From Halovulum marinum (GTDB lineage Bacteria; Pseudomonadota; Alphaproteobacteria; Rhodobacterales; Rhodobacteraceae), in the NCBI RefSeq assembly GCF_009697225.1, contig NZ_WIND01000025.1, positions 1 through 39,885 of the forward strand: a stretch of 39,885 nt of DNA, in the 5' to 3' direction. Under the pieces are notes generated by a model. That model worked only from the letters and a program-made list of their open reading frames with translations. It did no database searches and was not told the DNA's origin. Both the position numbers and the translations under genes were made by a program. Each line of letters opens with the position of its first letter. The first letter of the stretch is position 1. Shown here piece after piece: positions 31,497-38,714 of this stretch.

Positions 31497-32342
31497 GTGC
31501 CATCGTTGCAGGACCCGGACCCGATGATGCCGCGTCGCTACCGCGTCAGGCGCGCCTGGCCCGAGATCGCCGGCGTAACTTCGATGGACCTGACCCCGGT
31601 CGATGGCGCGGCGGTCGCATTCCGGCCCGGCCAGTTCAACATGCTCTATGCTTTCGGGGGTCGGCGAGATCGCGATCTCGATTTCCGGCAACCCGGCCGA
31701 ACCCGACCGGCTGACCCACACCACGCGGTCCGTCGGCGCGGTCTCGGCGGCGCTGACGGCCCTGCGCGAGGGCGACATGCTGGGGGTCCGCGGGCCATTC
31801 GGTTCGGCCTGGCCGGTTGCGGGGCAGACCGGGCGGCGCATCGTCTTCGTTGCCGGCGGGCTGGGGCTGGCGCCGCTGCGCCCCGCGATCTACCACGTTC
31901 TCGAACACCGCGATCAATATGTCGGCATGACGCTGGTCTACGGCGCGCGGTCGCCGGGCGAATTGCTCTACGCCGGCGAGATCAAGGCCTGGAAGTCGCG
32001 CTTCGACACCGAGGTGGAAGTGACCGTCGATCATGCCAGACCGTCATGGACCGGGCGGGTCGGCGTCGTCACCACCAGTCTCGATCGCGCGCTTGCAGGG
32101 ATCGATAGTGCCGGGGTCTCGGCCTTCCTGTGCGGGCCGGAGATCATGATGCGGTTTTCGGTGATGAGCCTGGCCGCCGCCGGTGTCGCGCCCGACCGGG
32201 TGTGGGTTTCAATGGAGCGCAACATGAAATGCACCATCGGCTTTTGCGGCCACTGCCAGTTCGGCCCGGATTTCGTCTGCCGCGACGGACCTGTGTTTCG
32301 CCACGACACTTCGCGCGGCGTCTGTCGATGAAAGAGGTCTGA
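31497..32342 (+). pseudogene. hydG: Hydrogenase gamma (flavin/NAD(P)) subunit with frameshifts
   Basis: Translation from GTG 31497 (ribosome-binding site AAGGAGG) gives YRVRRAWPEIAGVTSMDL and FRPGQFNMLYAFG. It then shifts frame in a run of five G (31656-31660). With four G the reading VGEIAISISGNPAEPDR would follow directly, so a +1 G insertion is clear. The downstream frame holds an NAD-binding part (FVAGGLGLAPLRPAIYH), LCGPEIMMRF and a [2Fe-2S] site C-x4-C-x2-C-x7-C. Near 32310 a second shift is likely. The observed frame stops at 32331, while the alternative RRLSMKEV ends at 32342, 3 nt before the next ATG, and resembles the usual family C-terminus. The subunit would have exchanged electrons with NAD(P)H. 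Confidence 0.8.
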
Positions 32343-32345
32343 GTC

Positions 32346-32723
32346 ATGACACGCCCGAAGCTCGCCGTCTGGAAATTCGCCTCCTGCGACGGCTGCCAGC
32401 TGACGCTTCTGGATTGCGAGGACGAGTTGCTGGCGATCGCCGAGGTGCTGGACATCGCTCGGTTCCTCGAGGCCACCAGTTCGATAAAGGATGGCCCCTA
32501 CGACATCTCGCTGGTCGAGGGGTCGATCACCACGGCGCATGATGCCGAACGGATACGCTCGATCCGCGACCAGTCGCAAACGCTAATCACCATCGGGGCC
32601 TGCGCGACGGCGGGTGGCATCCAGGCGCTGCGCAATTTCGCCGGGACGCAGTGGTCCACCCGCAAGTACATGAACATGACCCCGCTATTCGCGGATCAAA
32701 CCCAAGGAGCCGTCGTCGCGTGA
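32346..32723 (+). pseudogene. hydD: Hydrogenase small (delta) subunit truncated by IS end
   Basis: Residues 1-99 are the N-terminal part of a [NiFe] hydrogenase small subunit: [20 protein letters not shown] with proximal-cluster cysteines 13 and 16, and [17 protein letters not shown] with the third cysteine. From residue 100 on, [12 protein letters not shown] and the rest to TGA 32723 is the transposase C-terminus of the IS repeat, read in the same frame by chance. About 150 residues with the remaining cluster ligands are gone. The large subunit gene (hydA), expected next, is absent too. The chimera cannot assemble a hydrogenase. Confidence 0.85.
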
Positions 32724-32753
32724 CTAAAAGTGCGAAAGATCTTTGACAGTACC
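32643..32753 (+). mobile_element. Solo 3' end of the same insertion sequence (copy 2)
   Basis: 111 nt matching positions 59-169 with three substitutions, in the same orientation. It comprises the transposase C-terminal codons and the non-coding tail ending CTTTGACAGTACC. The rest of the element is missing; hydD sequence abuts its left side and unrelated DNA its right. This points to an IS-adjacent deletion that removed the IS body, the end of hydD and probably hydA. With copy 1 it brackets about 32.5 kb. Confidence 0.8.
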
Positions 32754-32987
32754 TGCCAAAGGCCCGGCCCGGCATGTGACAGAGGGAGCGGCGCTCCGTG
32801 TTTGCGTGAACATATCCTGAAGGCCGTGTTTCATCGCATCGGGATGCCGGACGGCGATGGGTTCCGTTTCCAGCTTTCCTGGTATCGCCGCGGTGTCAAA
32901 TTCGCCTGAGAAGCTGCGTCCGCCGACGGTCATCAGTGCGAAGGGCAGGCCGTCAGTGACAGACAACCGGAACAGGCGGCGGGTCAC
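32724..32987 (-). CDS. Short ORF translationally coupled to GAPDH, probably truncated
   Basis: An 87-codon frame starts at GTG 32987, overlapping the stop codon of the GAPDH gene by one base, a typical coupling arrangement. It encodes TRRLFRLSVTDGLPFALMTV and SGEFDTAAIPGKLETEPIAV, which look like genuine protein but match no family I can name. The last ten codons lie inside the IS end (32724-32753). The natural 3' end of the gene has therefore probably been replaced by the IS. It may once have encoded a second enzyme of the same pathway as GAPDH. Confidence 0.45.
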   Translation of the reverse strand: MTRRLFRLSVTDGLPFALMTVGGRSFSGEFDTAAIPGKLETEPIAVRHPDAMKHGLQDMFTQTRSAAPSVTCRAGPLAGTVKDLSHF

Positions 32988-34039
32988 TACTTGTACAGCG
33001 CGTCTGCGAAAGAACCGACCCCAAGTGCTGCGTTCGTGCGCGCAATCGACGCCGAACCGTCGCGCTCGGCTTCGGTCAGGGCGCGGATTGCGTCGATGGT
33101 TTCGGGGATCACGATGGCCTGGTTGTCGACCATGTAGGCATAGAACAGCTCGTCGCCCTCGACCTTGAGCATGTCCTCCCACAGGGCCACCTCGTAGAGG
33201 CTGTCGTTGGGGCGTCCGAAATCGGCCATCATCTCCTTGACCGCGTTAAGCGCGCCCAGCCCGTCCGACATCCGGATCAACGCAATGCGCGAGGAGGCGC
33301 GGAACGCCTCCAGCACCTCGTCCCTTGAGGCCCTGCGCGGCATCCTGACCGACCAGTAGTGCAGATGGGCAAGCGTCTGCGGCACCTTGACGGCCATCGT
33401 GATCACGTCGAGATCGGGGTCGACGCTTTGTGCATCCGGGCCCTGATGGCTGGGAATCTCGCGTTCGGGGACAAGCGTGTTCATGATGCCGCCCAGATGG
33501 CTTTCCCACGGGTCGGTGGCGCGGCGCAGCAGCGTTCCGCGCGCCGAGCCGAGCAGCTTGGCCCGCTTGAGCGCCCCCAGCGTGCGCACGATCGAGGTCG
33601 TGTTGCAGGAGACGACGCGGGTGCTGTCGCGCCCGATGGCGCTGGCATAATTCGCTTCGGCGACAAAGGAATGGCCTGTCACCTCGTGCTTCTCGCCGCC
33701 ATTAACGATGAACCGGATACCCGTTTCGCGGTAGGTATCGACGTTGCGCGCGGCGACCTTTTTCGGTGTGCAGTCCACAACGATGTCGGCAGAGGCGAGC
33801 AGATCGTCGAGCCCTCCGGTCACGTCGAGACCGGCCGCGCGCATGGCCGGGGCGCGATCCGGATCGGCCGCGTAGAGCGCGAAGCCCTTCGAGATCGCCA
33901 TCCGTGCCCGCCAATCGGCGGTGACATCGGCCACGCCGGCCAGTTCCATGTCATTCTGGGCGGCGACCGCGTCCGTCACGCGTTTGCCGATCACGCCGTA
34001 GCCGTTCACGGCGACTCGGATACGTTTTTCGTCTGTCAT
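32987..34039 (-). CDS. Archaeal-type (type II) glyceraldehyde-3-phosphate dehydrogenase
   Basis: A 350-residue cytoplasmic dehydrogenase. The N-terminal Rossmann motif is VNGYGVIGKRVTDAV (type II signature). The catalytic Cys145 lies in VVSCNTTSIVR, followed by DLDVITMAVKVPQTLAHLHYW, characteristic of archaeal phosphorylating GAPDH. Bacterial type I enzymes differ (NGFGRIGR and SCTTN). Type II GAPDH interconverts glyceraldehyde-3-phosphate and 1,3-bisphosphoglycerate with NAD or NADP. In a proteobacterium it suggests gene transfer or a special carbon route. The start has GAGGAG upstream, and the ATG overlaps the stop of the cyclopropane synthase gene by 4 nt. Cfa, GAPDH and the short ORF thus form a minus-strand operon. 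Confidence 0.9.
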   Translation of the reverse strand: MTDEKRIRVAVNGYGVIGKRVTDAVAAQNDMELAGVADVTADWRARMAISKGFALYAADPDRAPAMRAAGLDVTGGLDDLLASADIVVDCTPKKVAARNVDTYRETGIRFIVNGGEKHEVTGHSFVAEANYASAIGRDSTRVVSCNTTSIVRTLGALKRAKLLGSARGTLLRRATDPWESHLGGIMNTLVPEREIPSHQGPDAQSVDPDLDVITMAVKVPQTLAHLHYWSVRMPRRASRDEVLEAFRASSRIALIRMSDGLGALNAVKEMMADFGRPNDSLYEVALWEDMLKVEGDELFYAYMVDNQAIVIPETIDAIRALTEAERDGSASIARTNAALGVGSFADALYK

Positions 34040-35391
34040 GATGCTCTCCTCGTGCTTGTAACGGACGATATGTTTTCGTCGATCTGACCTGCCTCGGTCT
34101 CACCGATATAATCGCGGGTCAGCGGAACGCTGTCGCGGCGCTTGGCAAGCTGGATCTGGAAGACCATCAGCCGTCCATTCCGGAACGCCATTTCGCAGAC
34201 GGCCAGATAGAACTCCCACATCCGGCAGAACCGTTCATCATATAGCGTTCGCGCGGTCTCGCGCTCGGCGGCAAAGCGCTCGGACCAGTGCCGCAGGGTC
34301 TCGGCGTAATGCAGGCGCAGAACCTCGACATCCGTGACCCACATTCCCGACCGCTCTGCCGCCGCGATGGTTTCGGACAGCGTGGGCAGATAGCCGCCGG
34401 GGAAGATGTATTTGCGGATCCATGGATCGCTGCCGCCTTCGGGCGCCATCGTGCCGATCGCATGCACGAGAGCGATCCCATCGGACGTAAGAACCCGTTG
34501 CAGGGTGGCGAAAAACGCATCGAAGCCGCTGCGACCTACATGCTCGAACATGCCGACAGACACAACGCGGTCATACCTGCCCCGCTCTTCACGGTAGTCG
34601 CGCCGTTCGAAGGCGACCCGATCCGACAAGCCGGATCGCGCTGCGCGGTCCCGGGCGGCGGCGATCTGTTCGGTCGACAGGCTCAGGCCGGTGACGCGGG
34701 CCGCGTGCTGCTGCGCAAGCTCCATCGCCAGCCCGCCCCAGCCCGATCCGATGTCGAGAACCTGCATTCCGGGCCGCAGCAGAAGCTTTGCTGCGATGTG
34801 CTTTTTCTTGAGCGCCTGGGCCTCGTCCAGTGTTTCGACGCCAGTCGGGAAGTAGGCGCAAGAGTATTGCCGGTCCGCATCGAGAAAAAGGTCGTAGAGT
34901 TCGGTCGAGATGTCATAATGATGTGCCACGTTCGCATGGGACCGGCTGATCGGATTGTGATGTAGCCTGCGTGCCATGAACGCGTCCAGCATGCGGATCA
35001 ACCGCATGCCGGGCAATGCGTAGATGGTATCCATGTCGGACGTGCAAATCGAGAGCAGCCCGCGCAGGCTGCCCGCCTCGATGCGCAGCGTCCCGTCCAT
35101 ATAGGCCTCGCCAAGCGCGAGGCTGGGGTTCGCAAGCAGTCGCGCAGGCAGCCCCTTGTCGGTCAAACGGACAGAAACGGCGGGTTCGCCGCCGGGGCCG
35201 AAATGCCACGTCTCGCCGCAGGGATCGTAGATGGTGAGGCGTCCGTTTTGAACGAGGCGGCGAAGCAATTTGGCGAGCAACCACATGGCCGCCCGTCCCG
35301 GTGCAAGACGTCCAGGCCGAATTCGGTCGCCGCAACGTTCAAAGCGTTCGCCATGAGAGGTTTCGCTATTGGACATGATCGCTTGCTCCAT
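34036..35391 (-). CDS. cfa: Cyclopropane-fatty-acyl-phospholipid synthase
   Basis: A 451-residue membrane-associated methyltransferase that adds a methylene bridge from S-adenosylmethionine to unsaturated lipid acyl chains, typically under acid or stationary-phase stress. The SAM-binding motif VLDIGSGWGGLAMELA lies near residue 210, preceded by the conserved ISRSHANVAHHYDISTELYD and CAYFPTG and followed by SVGMFEHVG. The N-terminal lipid-binding domain is present. Start choice: ATG 35391, or the in-frame ATG 15 nt later, which has GGAG 8 nt upstream and may be the true start. It is the first gene of the operon with GAPDH. Confidence 0.93.
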   Translation of the reverse strand: MEQAIMSNSETSHGERFERCGDRIRPGRLAPGRAAMWLLAKLLRRLVQNGRLTIYDPCGETWHFGPGGEPAVSVRLTDKGLPARLLANPSLALGEAYMDGTLRIEAGSLRGLLSICTSDMDTIYALPGMRLIRMLDAFMARRLHHNPISRSHANVAHHYDISTELYDLFLDADRQYSCAYFPTGVETLDEAQALKKKHIAAKLLLRPGMQVLDIGSGWGGLAMELAQQHAARVTGLSLSTEQIAAARDRAARSGLSDRVAFERRDYREERGRYDRVVSVGMFEHVGRSGFDAFFATLQRVLTSDGIALVHAIGTMAPEGGSDPWIRKYIFPGGYLPTLSETIAAAERSGMWVTDVEVLRLHYAETLRHWSERFAAERETARTLYDERFCRMWEFYLAVCEMAFRNGRLMVFQIQLAKRRDSVPLTRDYIGETEAGQIDENISSVTSTRRAS

Positions 35392-35617
35392 CTCACTTTT
35401 CGTCCGAAGGCGGCGTCAACGGCCGCTTTCAGGTAAAACAGACGGAAGACGACAAGGTTCATTACAGAGCGACGGCTGCCGACCCGGCGCCCGGCGCTGG
35501 ACAGGCATGTGCAGGCGAAACACTTGGAAGACGGATCGGCGTGTCCTCGCTGATGGATAACAGACTGCGATCCGTGAATTGCGGACACGCGGTGAGAGAA
35601 GGCCAGCGCATCTCGGC
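35392..35617. other. Intergenic region between cfa and ECF sigma genes
   Basis: 226 nt with no recognised gene or RNA. The minus strand holds TTGACG at about 35431 as a possible -35 element for cfa, with no obvious partner. No FNR box is present. Confidence 0.35.
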
Positions 35618-36286
35618 TCAGTCCGTCGTTTTAGCTCCGGCGTCGTCCTTCAGCGCCTGAAAATGCGCGCGGACCTTTTCCGCCGCGTCGCAATCGCAAT
35701 CGAGAAAGCCATGTACCGGGCAGGTCAGGCACATCTGTACCAATCGCGTCTTCAACGCATGCCGACCCCGGTGAAGGCGAACCGTGAGGTTGTTCAAGGT
35801 AATGCCGAGGTCTTTGGCGACAGCCTCGCGCGGCTGCTCCTGAAGATCGACGCGCCAGATCACTTCGGCGTATTCCGGCTTGAGGGTCGGCAACAGCTTG
35901 TATAGGCAATTGCATATCGCCGCGTCGAGTTCTTCGTCAAAACCGTCGTGGACGCCGTCCAGATCGGCTGGGGCCATGACCACCTCCCTCTGACGCTTTC
36001 GCGAAACCTTCCGACCGTGGTCCGCGATTGACGACGCCAGGATCTGACTGAGCCAGCCGCGAACGGCGCGCACATCGCGTAGTTGCTCGGAGCGGTCGAT
36101 GGCCCGCAGCATGAAGGTTTGCAGGACATCCTCGGCGGCTCCTTCATCACCCAGCCGCCGACGCAGGAAATTCAGTATCTGCTGACGACCTTCCACCAGC
36201 GCGCGACGGACAGCGATGTCCGTATCCTTGGCGGCTATGTCGGGCTGATCTGCTGTGGAAAAGCGGTGTTTGCGGTCCTCATTCAT
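35618..36286 (-). CDS. ECF-family RNA polymerase sigma factor with Cys-rich C-terminus
   Basis: A 222-residue sigma-70-family regulator. Region 2 spans about residues 35-100 (RRRLGDEGAAEDVLQTFMLR, then VRGWLSQILASSIADH). Region 4 spans about 130-190 (LPTLKPEYAEVIWRVDLQEQ and the helix-turn-helix AVAKDLGITLNNLTVRLHRG). After region 4 comes CLTCPVHGFLDCDC, the motif C-x2-C-x7-C-x-C, shared with the other two ECF sequences in this window. The start at 36286 (MNEDRKHRF) has the ribosome-binding site AGAGGTG. No anti-sigma gene lies next to it, so the Cys motif may sense metal or redox state directly, as in copper-sensing CorE-type sigma factors (inference). Confidence 0.9.
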   Translation of the reverse strand: MNEDRKHRFSTADQPDIAAKDTDIAVRRALVEGRQQILNFLRRRLGDEGAAEDVLQTFMLRAIDRSEQLRDVRAVRGWLSQILASSIADHGRKVSRKRQREVVMAPADLDGVHDGFDEELDAAICNCLYKLLPTLKPEYAEVIWRVDLQEQPREAVAKDLGITLNNLTVRLHRGRHALKTRLVQMCLTCPVHGFLDCDCDAAEKVRAHFQALKDDAGAKTTD

Positions 36287-36305
36287 AATGCACCTCTGCA
36301 GAGTA

Positions 36306-36330
36306 AGACGCCGAAGCACCGGAAACGTTA
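36306..36330 (-). promoter_or_regulatory. Candidate ECF-type promoter of the sigma factor gene
   Basis: On the minus strand TAAC (36330-36327), 16 nt, then CGTCT (36310-36306) fits the general ECF promoter pattern AAC-N16/17-CGTC and lies 20 nt before the ATG at 36286. This suggests autoregulation. On the plus strand TAAG-N16-CGTC at 36438-36461 is a weaker similar pair before the EamA gene. Both are pattern matches only. Confidence 0.4.
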
Positions 36331-36536
36331 CGACGTCGGGGTGTTTCGCTTGCTCCGATTGTTTGCGGTTCTGTCATGGCTTGCGCCGAGTTTCGAAGGA
36401 TCGGAGCCACGGCCAGCGCCCTCTGACCTTTCCGGCGTAAGAATTCGGCTGGCGCAACGTCATCTTAATTCGCCCCTGAGTTGGCACATCGGAAGATTTC
36501 TGCAATTCCTGCCCTTCCGATCCAAAAGGAATTTCG

Positions 36537-37418
36537 ATGTCGCCAACCGTCATAATCAAGATCGTTCTGGCCATGTTCCTGTGGGCGGCATGCTTTCCGC
36601 TGATCACTGCGGGGCTGCAATACGCGCCGCATCTGACCTTTGCGACAATGCGCGCAGTTCTGGCCGGAGCGGCTTTGGTGGGTTTGGCCATGATCCTGCG
36701 CAGACCGTTTCCGCGCGGCGCGCGCATATGGGTGACTCTGGCTGTCGTCGGTCTTGGGGCGACCAGTCTGGGGTTTCTGGGCATGTTTCATGCGGCCGAG
36801 TTCGTGTCTCCGGGCCTCGCTACCGTCATCGCCAACACGCAGCCCCTGCTTGCGGCGATACTGGGGGTCGCTTGGCTTGGCGAACGGTTGCCGAGGATCG
36901 GCTGGATCGGCCTTTCGGTCGGCTTTGCGGGGATCCTCGTGATCGCCCTGCCGCAACTGCTCGCCGGGGGGCAGGAAGGCTCGGCCATCGGGTTCGCCTA
37001 TATCGTTCTGGCCGCGGTTGGCGTGACCATCAGTAACGTGGCGATCAAGTCCATCGCGGACAAGGTGGACGGGCTTTTCGGAATGGGATTGCAGTTGCTC
37101 ATCGGCAGCGTGCCGCTCGCCATCGCAGCCTTCGCGCTGGAAGATCTGACCGCCGTTCAGTGGAATTCCGTGTTCACGCTATCCTTGCTGGGGCTGGCCC
37201 TTTTCGGCTCGGCGCTCGTGTACTGGGTTTGGTTCTCGGTATTGGAAGAGGTCGAGCTGAACCGGGCGATCGTGTTCAGCTTTCTGGTCCCGATCTTCGG
37301 TCTTACGATTGGCGCGTCGTTCTTCGGGGAACGTCTGTCCGGCATTCAGTTATCCGGTATCGCGCTGGTTATTCTGGGGATCGTGTTCGTCAATCTCAAG
37401 GGCAGACCACAAGGGTAA
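36537..37418 (+). CDS. EamA/DMT-family transporter
   Basis: A 293-residue inner-membrane protein with about ten membrane helices arranged as two EamA repeats. Repeat one spans residues about 5-135 (WAACFPLITAGLQYAPHLTF, then NTQPLLAAILGVAWLGERLP). Repeat two spans about 150-290 (IVFSFLVPIFGLTIGASFFG, then IALVILGIVFVNL). The E-R-L motif after each central helix is typical of the family. DMT transporters export amino acids, nucleosides or other metabolites; the substrate cannot be predicted. A ribosome-binding site, AAAGGA, lies 6 nt before the ATG. It stands between two ECF sigma genes and could be a target of one of them. Confidence 0.9.
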   Translation: MSPTVIIKIVLAMFLWAACFPLITAGLQYAPHLTFATMRAVLAGAALVGLAMILRRPFPRGARIWVTLAVVGLGATSLGFLGMFHAAEFVSPGLATVIANTQPLLAAILGVAWLGERLPRIGWIGLSVGFAGILVIALPQLLAGGQEGSAIGFAYIVLAAVGVTISNVAIKSIADKVDGLFGMGLQLLIGSVPLAIAAFALEDLTAVQWNSVFTLSLLGLALFGSALVYWVWFSVLEEVELNRAIVFSFLVPIFGLTIGASFFGERLSGIQLSGIALVILGIVFVNLKGRPQG

Positions 37419-37560
37419 CCGTACCGCGCCGAAGGGGAACTTTAAGCCAGCAGGATGCAGTGCGACATCCTGGCCATCGCCATCATCGTCGAAAGCCACC
37501 TTGTCGCAGGCGGACAGGAAACTCATGCCTTCTGGAGCGGCGCGACGGGCTACAACGCAT

Positions 37561-37574
37561 TTGATCCATGTCAA
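37561..37574 (+). promoter_or_regulatory. FNR-like site upstream of ECF sigma factor
   Basis: TTGATCCATGTCAA matches the FNR/DNR consensus TTGAT-N4-ATCAA with one mismatch in the right half. It is centred 92 nt before the ATG at 37660. A class II promoter would start near 37609, which makes the ATG at 37660 a better start than the upstream ATG at 37600. Confidence 0.65.
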
Positions 37575-37659
37575 CGCTGGCCCGCGTTGAAACTGCAAGA
37601 TGCAACAATCAGACCATTGTTGCTTGAAAACGCAAGATACGCGGAAAGGCAGGGACGTC

Positions 37660-38286
37660 ATGGCAGCGCAAGACAGTCGCAAGCCGGAGGTGCGCGACAC
37701 TTCGCCGGAACGCGCGCTGTTGGACGGGCGCGGTGCGTTCATGGGGTTCCTGGTCAAACGACTCGGCAACCGCGCGGATGCAGAGGATGTGCTGCAGGAA
37801 TTCTGCATCCGGGTGCTGACGCGCAAGGATCAGCTCCGCGACGCCGAACGGATGAATGCCTGGCTCTACACGATCCTGCGATCCACCCTGAACGATCACT
37901 ACCGCAAGGGGACCCGGCGCAGCCGACTGGCGGTTGCCGTGGCGCGCGAGCCCGAAGAATGGGTGGCCGATGCGCCGGCGCAGATGGCGCGGCCTTGCAC
38001 CTGCTCGCGCGATCTGCTCACCGAACTGCGCCCGGCCGATGCGGAGCTGATCCGGCGCATCGATTTCGGCGAAGAGGACCGCGAAAACGTGGCGACTGAT
38101 CTGGAACTGAGCCGCAATGCGCTGGGTGTCCGGTTGCATCGGGCGCGCACTGGCCTGTGCGAAGCAATTCTGGACCATTGCGGCGGATGCTGCCTGGAAG
38201 ATCCTGACGACTGTTCCTGTCCGCCCATGGGCTGCGAGAGCGACAAGCACGGGACCGATTGCGAGGAAGCGGGGCAGGTATCGTGA
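37660..38286 (+). CDS. ECF-family RNA polymerase sigma factor with Cys-rich C-terminus
   Basis: A 208-residue sigma factor. Region 2 is at about residues 25-85 (LVKRLGNRADAEDVLQEFCI, then MNAWLYTILRSTLNDHYRKG). Region 4 is at about 115-165 (LRPADAELIRRIDFGEEDRE and NVATDLELSRNALGVRLHRA). The tail has CGGCCLEDPDDCSC (motif C-x2-C-x7-C-x-C) and further cysteines to the end. Additional cysteines lie between regions 2 and 4 (PCTCSRD). No anti-sigma gene is adjacent. An FNR-like box upstream suggests oxygen-dependent expression. The genes downstream (111-residue protein, DUF3141) may be co-regulated. A paralogue lies at 35618-36286 and a remnant at 170-290. Confidence 0.9.
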   Translation: MAAQDSRKPEVRDTSPERALLDGRGAFMGFLVKRLGNRADAEDVLQEFCIRVLTRKDQLRDAERMNAWLYTILRSTLNDHYRKGTRRSRLAVAVAREPEEWVADAPAQMARPCTCSRDLLTELRPADAELIRRIDFGEEDRENVATDLELSRNALGVRLHRARTGLCEAILDHCGGCCLEDPDDCSCPPMGCESDKHGTDCEEAGQVS

Positions 38287-38378
38287 TTGCCGCGCGGTCG
38301 GATCCGTAATGATTTCCATCTTCCGGCGTCTTCTTCTGTGACCAAGCCCGAAGGCTCAACCACAGGAGTCGTCCAACC

Positions 38379-38714
38379 ATGCCACGCAAGACGATGGATC
38401 GGAAATCAGGGGGAACCCGTCACCCATCATCCGACGACGATGATCTTCGCATCTTGTTCTCGCGGATGACCTGTGCCTGTGCCGAGACCTGCGGGCACGC
38501 GAACGCCCCGATGGCGCGAGCGTTGTTCAACCGGGTCGAAATGATGAACCAGCCTCCGCCACTCGCGGCGCGCGCATTGGGCATCGAGCCCGGCGATGCG
38601 TCCTATCTGCTGACCGGTCTGCGCAAGGATCTGGCGCAGGATCTCGTGCTTGTGATGCTCGCTGGACGATCCTCCATAGAGACTGCCAATCAGAAGGAAA
38701 CCGATGATGAATAA
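38379..38714 (+). CDS. Conserved-looking hypothetical protein (111 aa)
   Basis: A 111-residue soluble protein of unknown function. It has a charged N-terminus (about 28 residues), a cysteine group CACAETCGH (residues about 32-40) and a helical C-terminal part (LGIEPGDASYLLTGLRKDLA). A good ribosome-binding site, AGGAG, lies 10 nt before the ATG. The stop overlaps the start of the DUF3141 gene by 8-11 nt, so the two are coupled. It may be a small partner of the DUF3141 protein. The cysteines could bind a metal, but no known motif is complete. Confidence 0.65.
   Translation: MPRKTMDRKSGGTRHPSSDDDDLRILFSRMTCACAETCGHANAPMARALFNRVEMMNQPPPLAARALGIEPGDASYLLTGLRKDLAQDLVLVMLAGRSSIETANQKETDDE

Noticed and set aside
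37600-37659. Upstream ATG at 37600 as the start of the ECF sigma factor
   Set aside because: It would place the start before the predicted FNR-dependent transcription start and lacks a good ribosome-binding site. ATG 37660 fits better.
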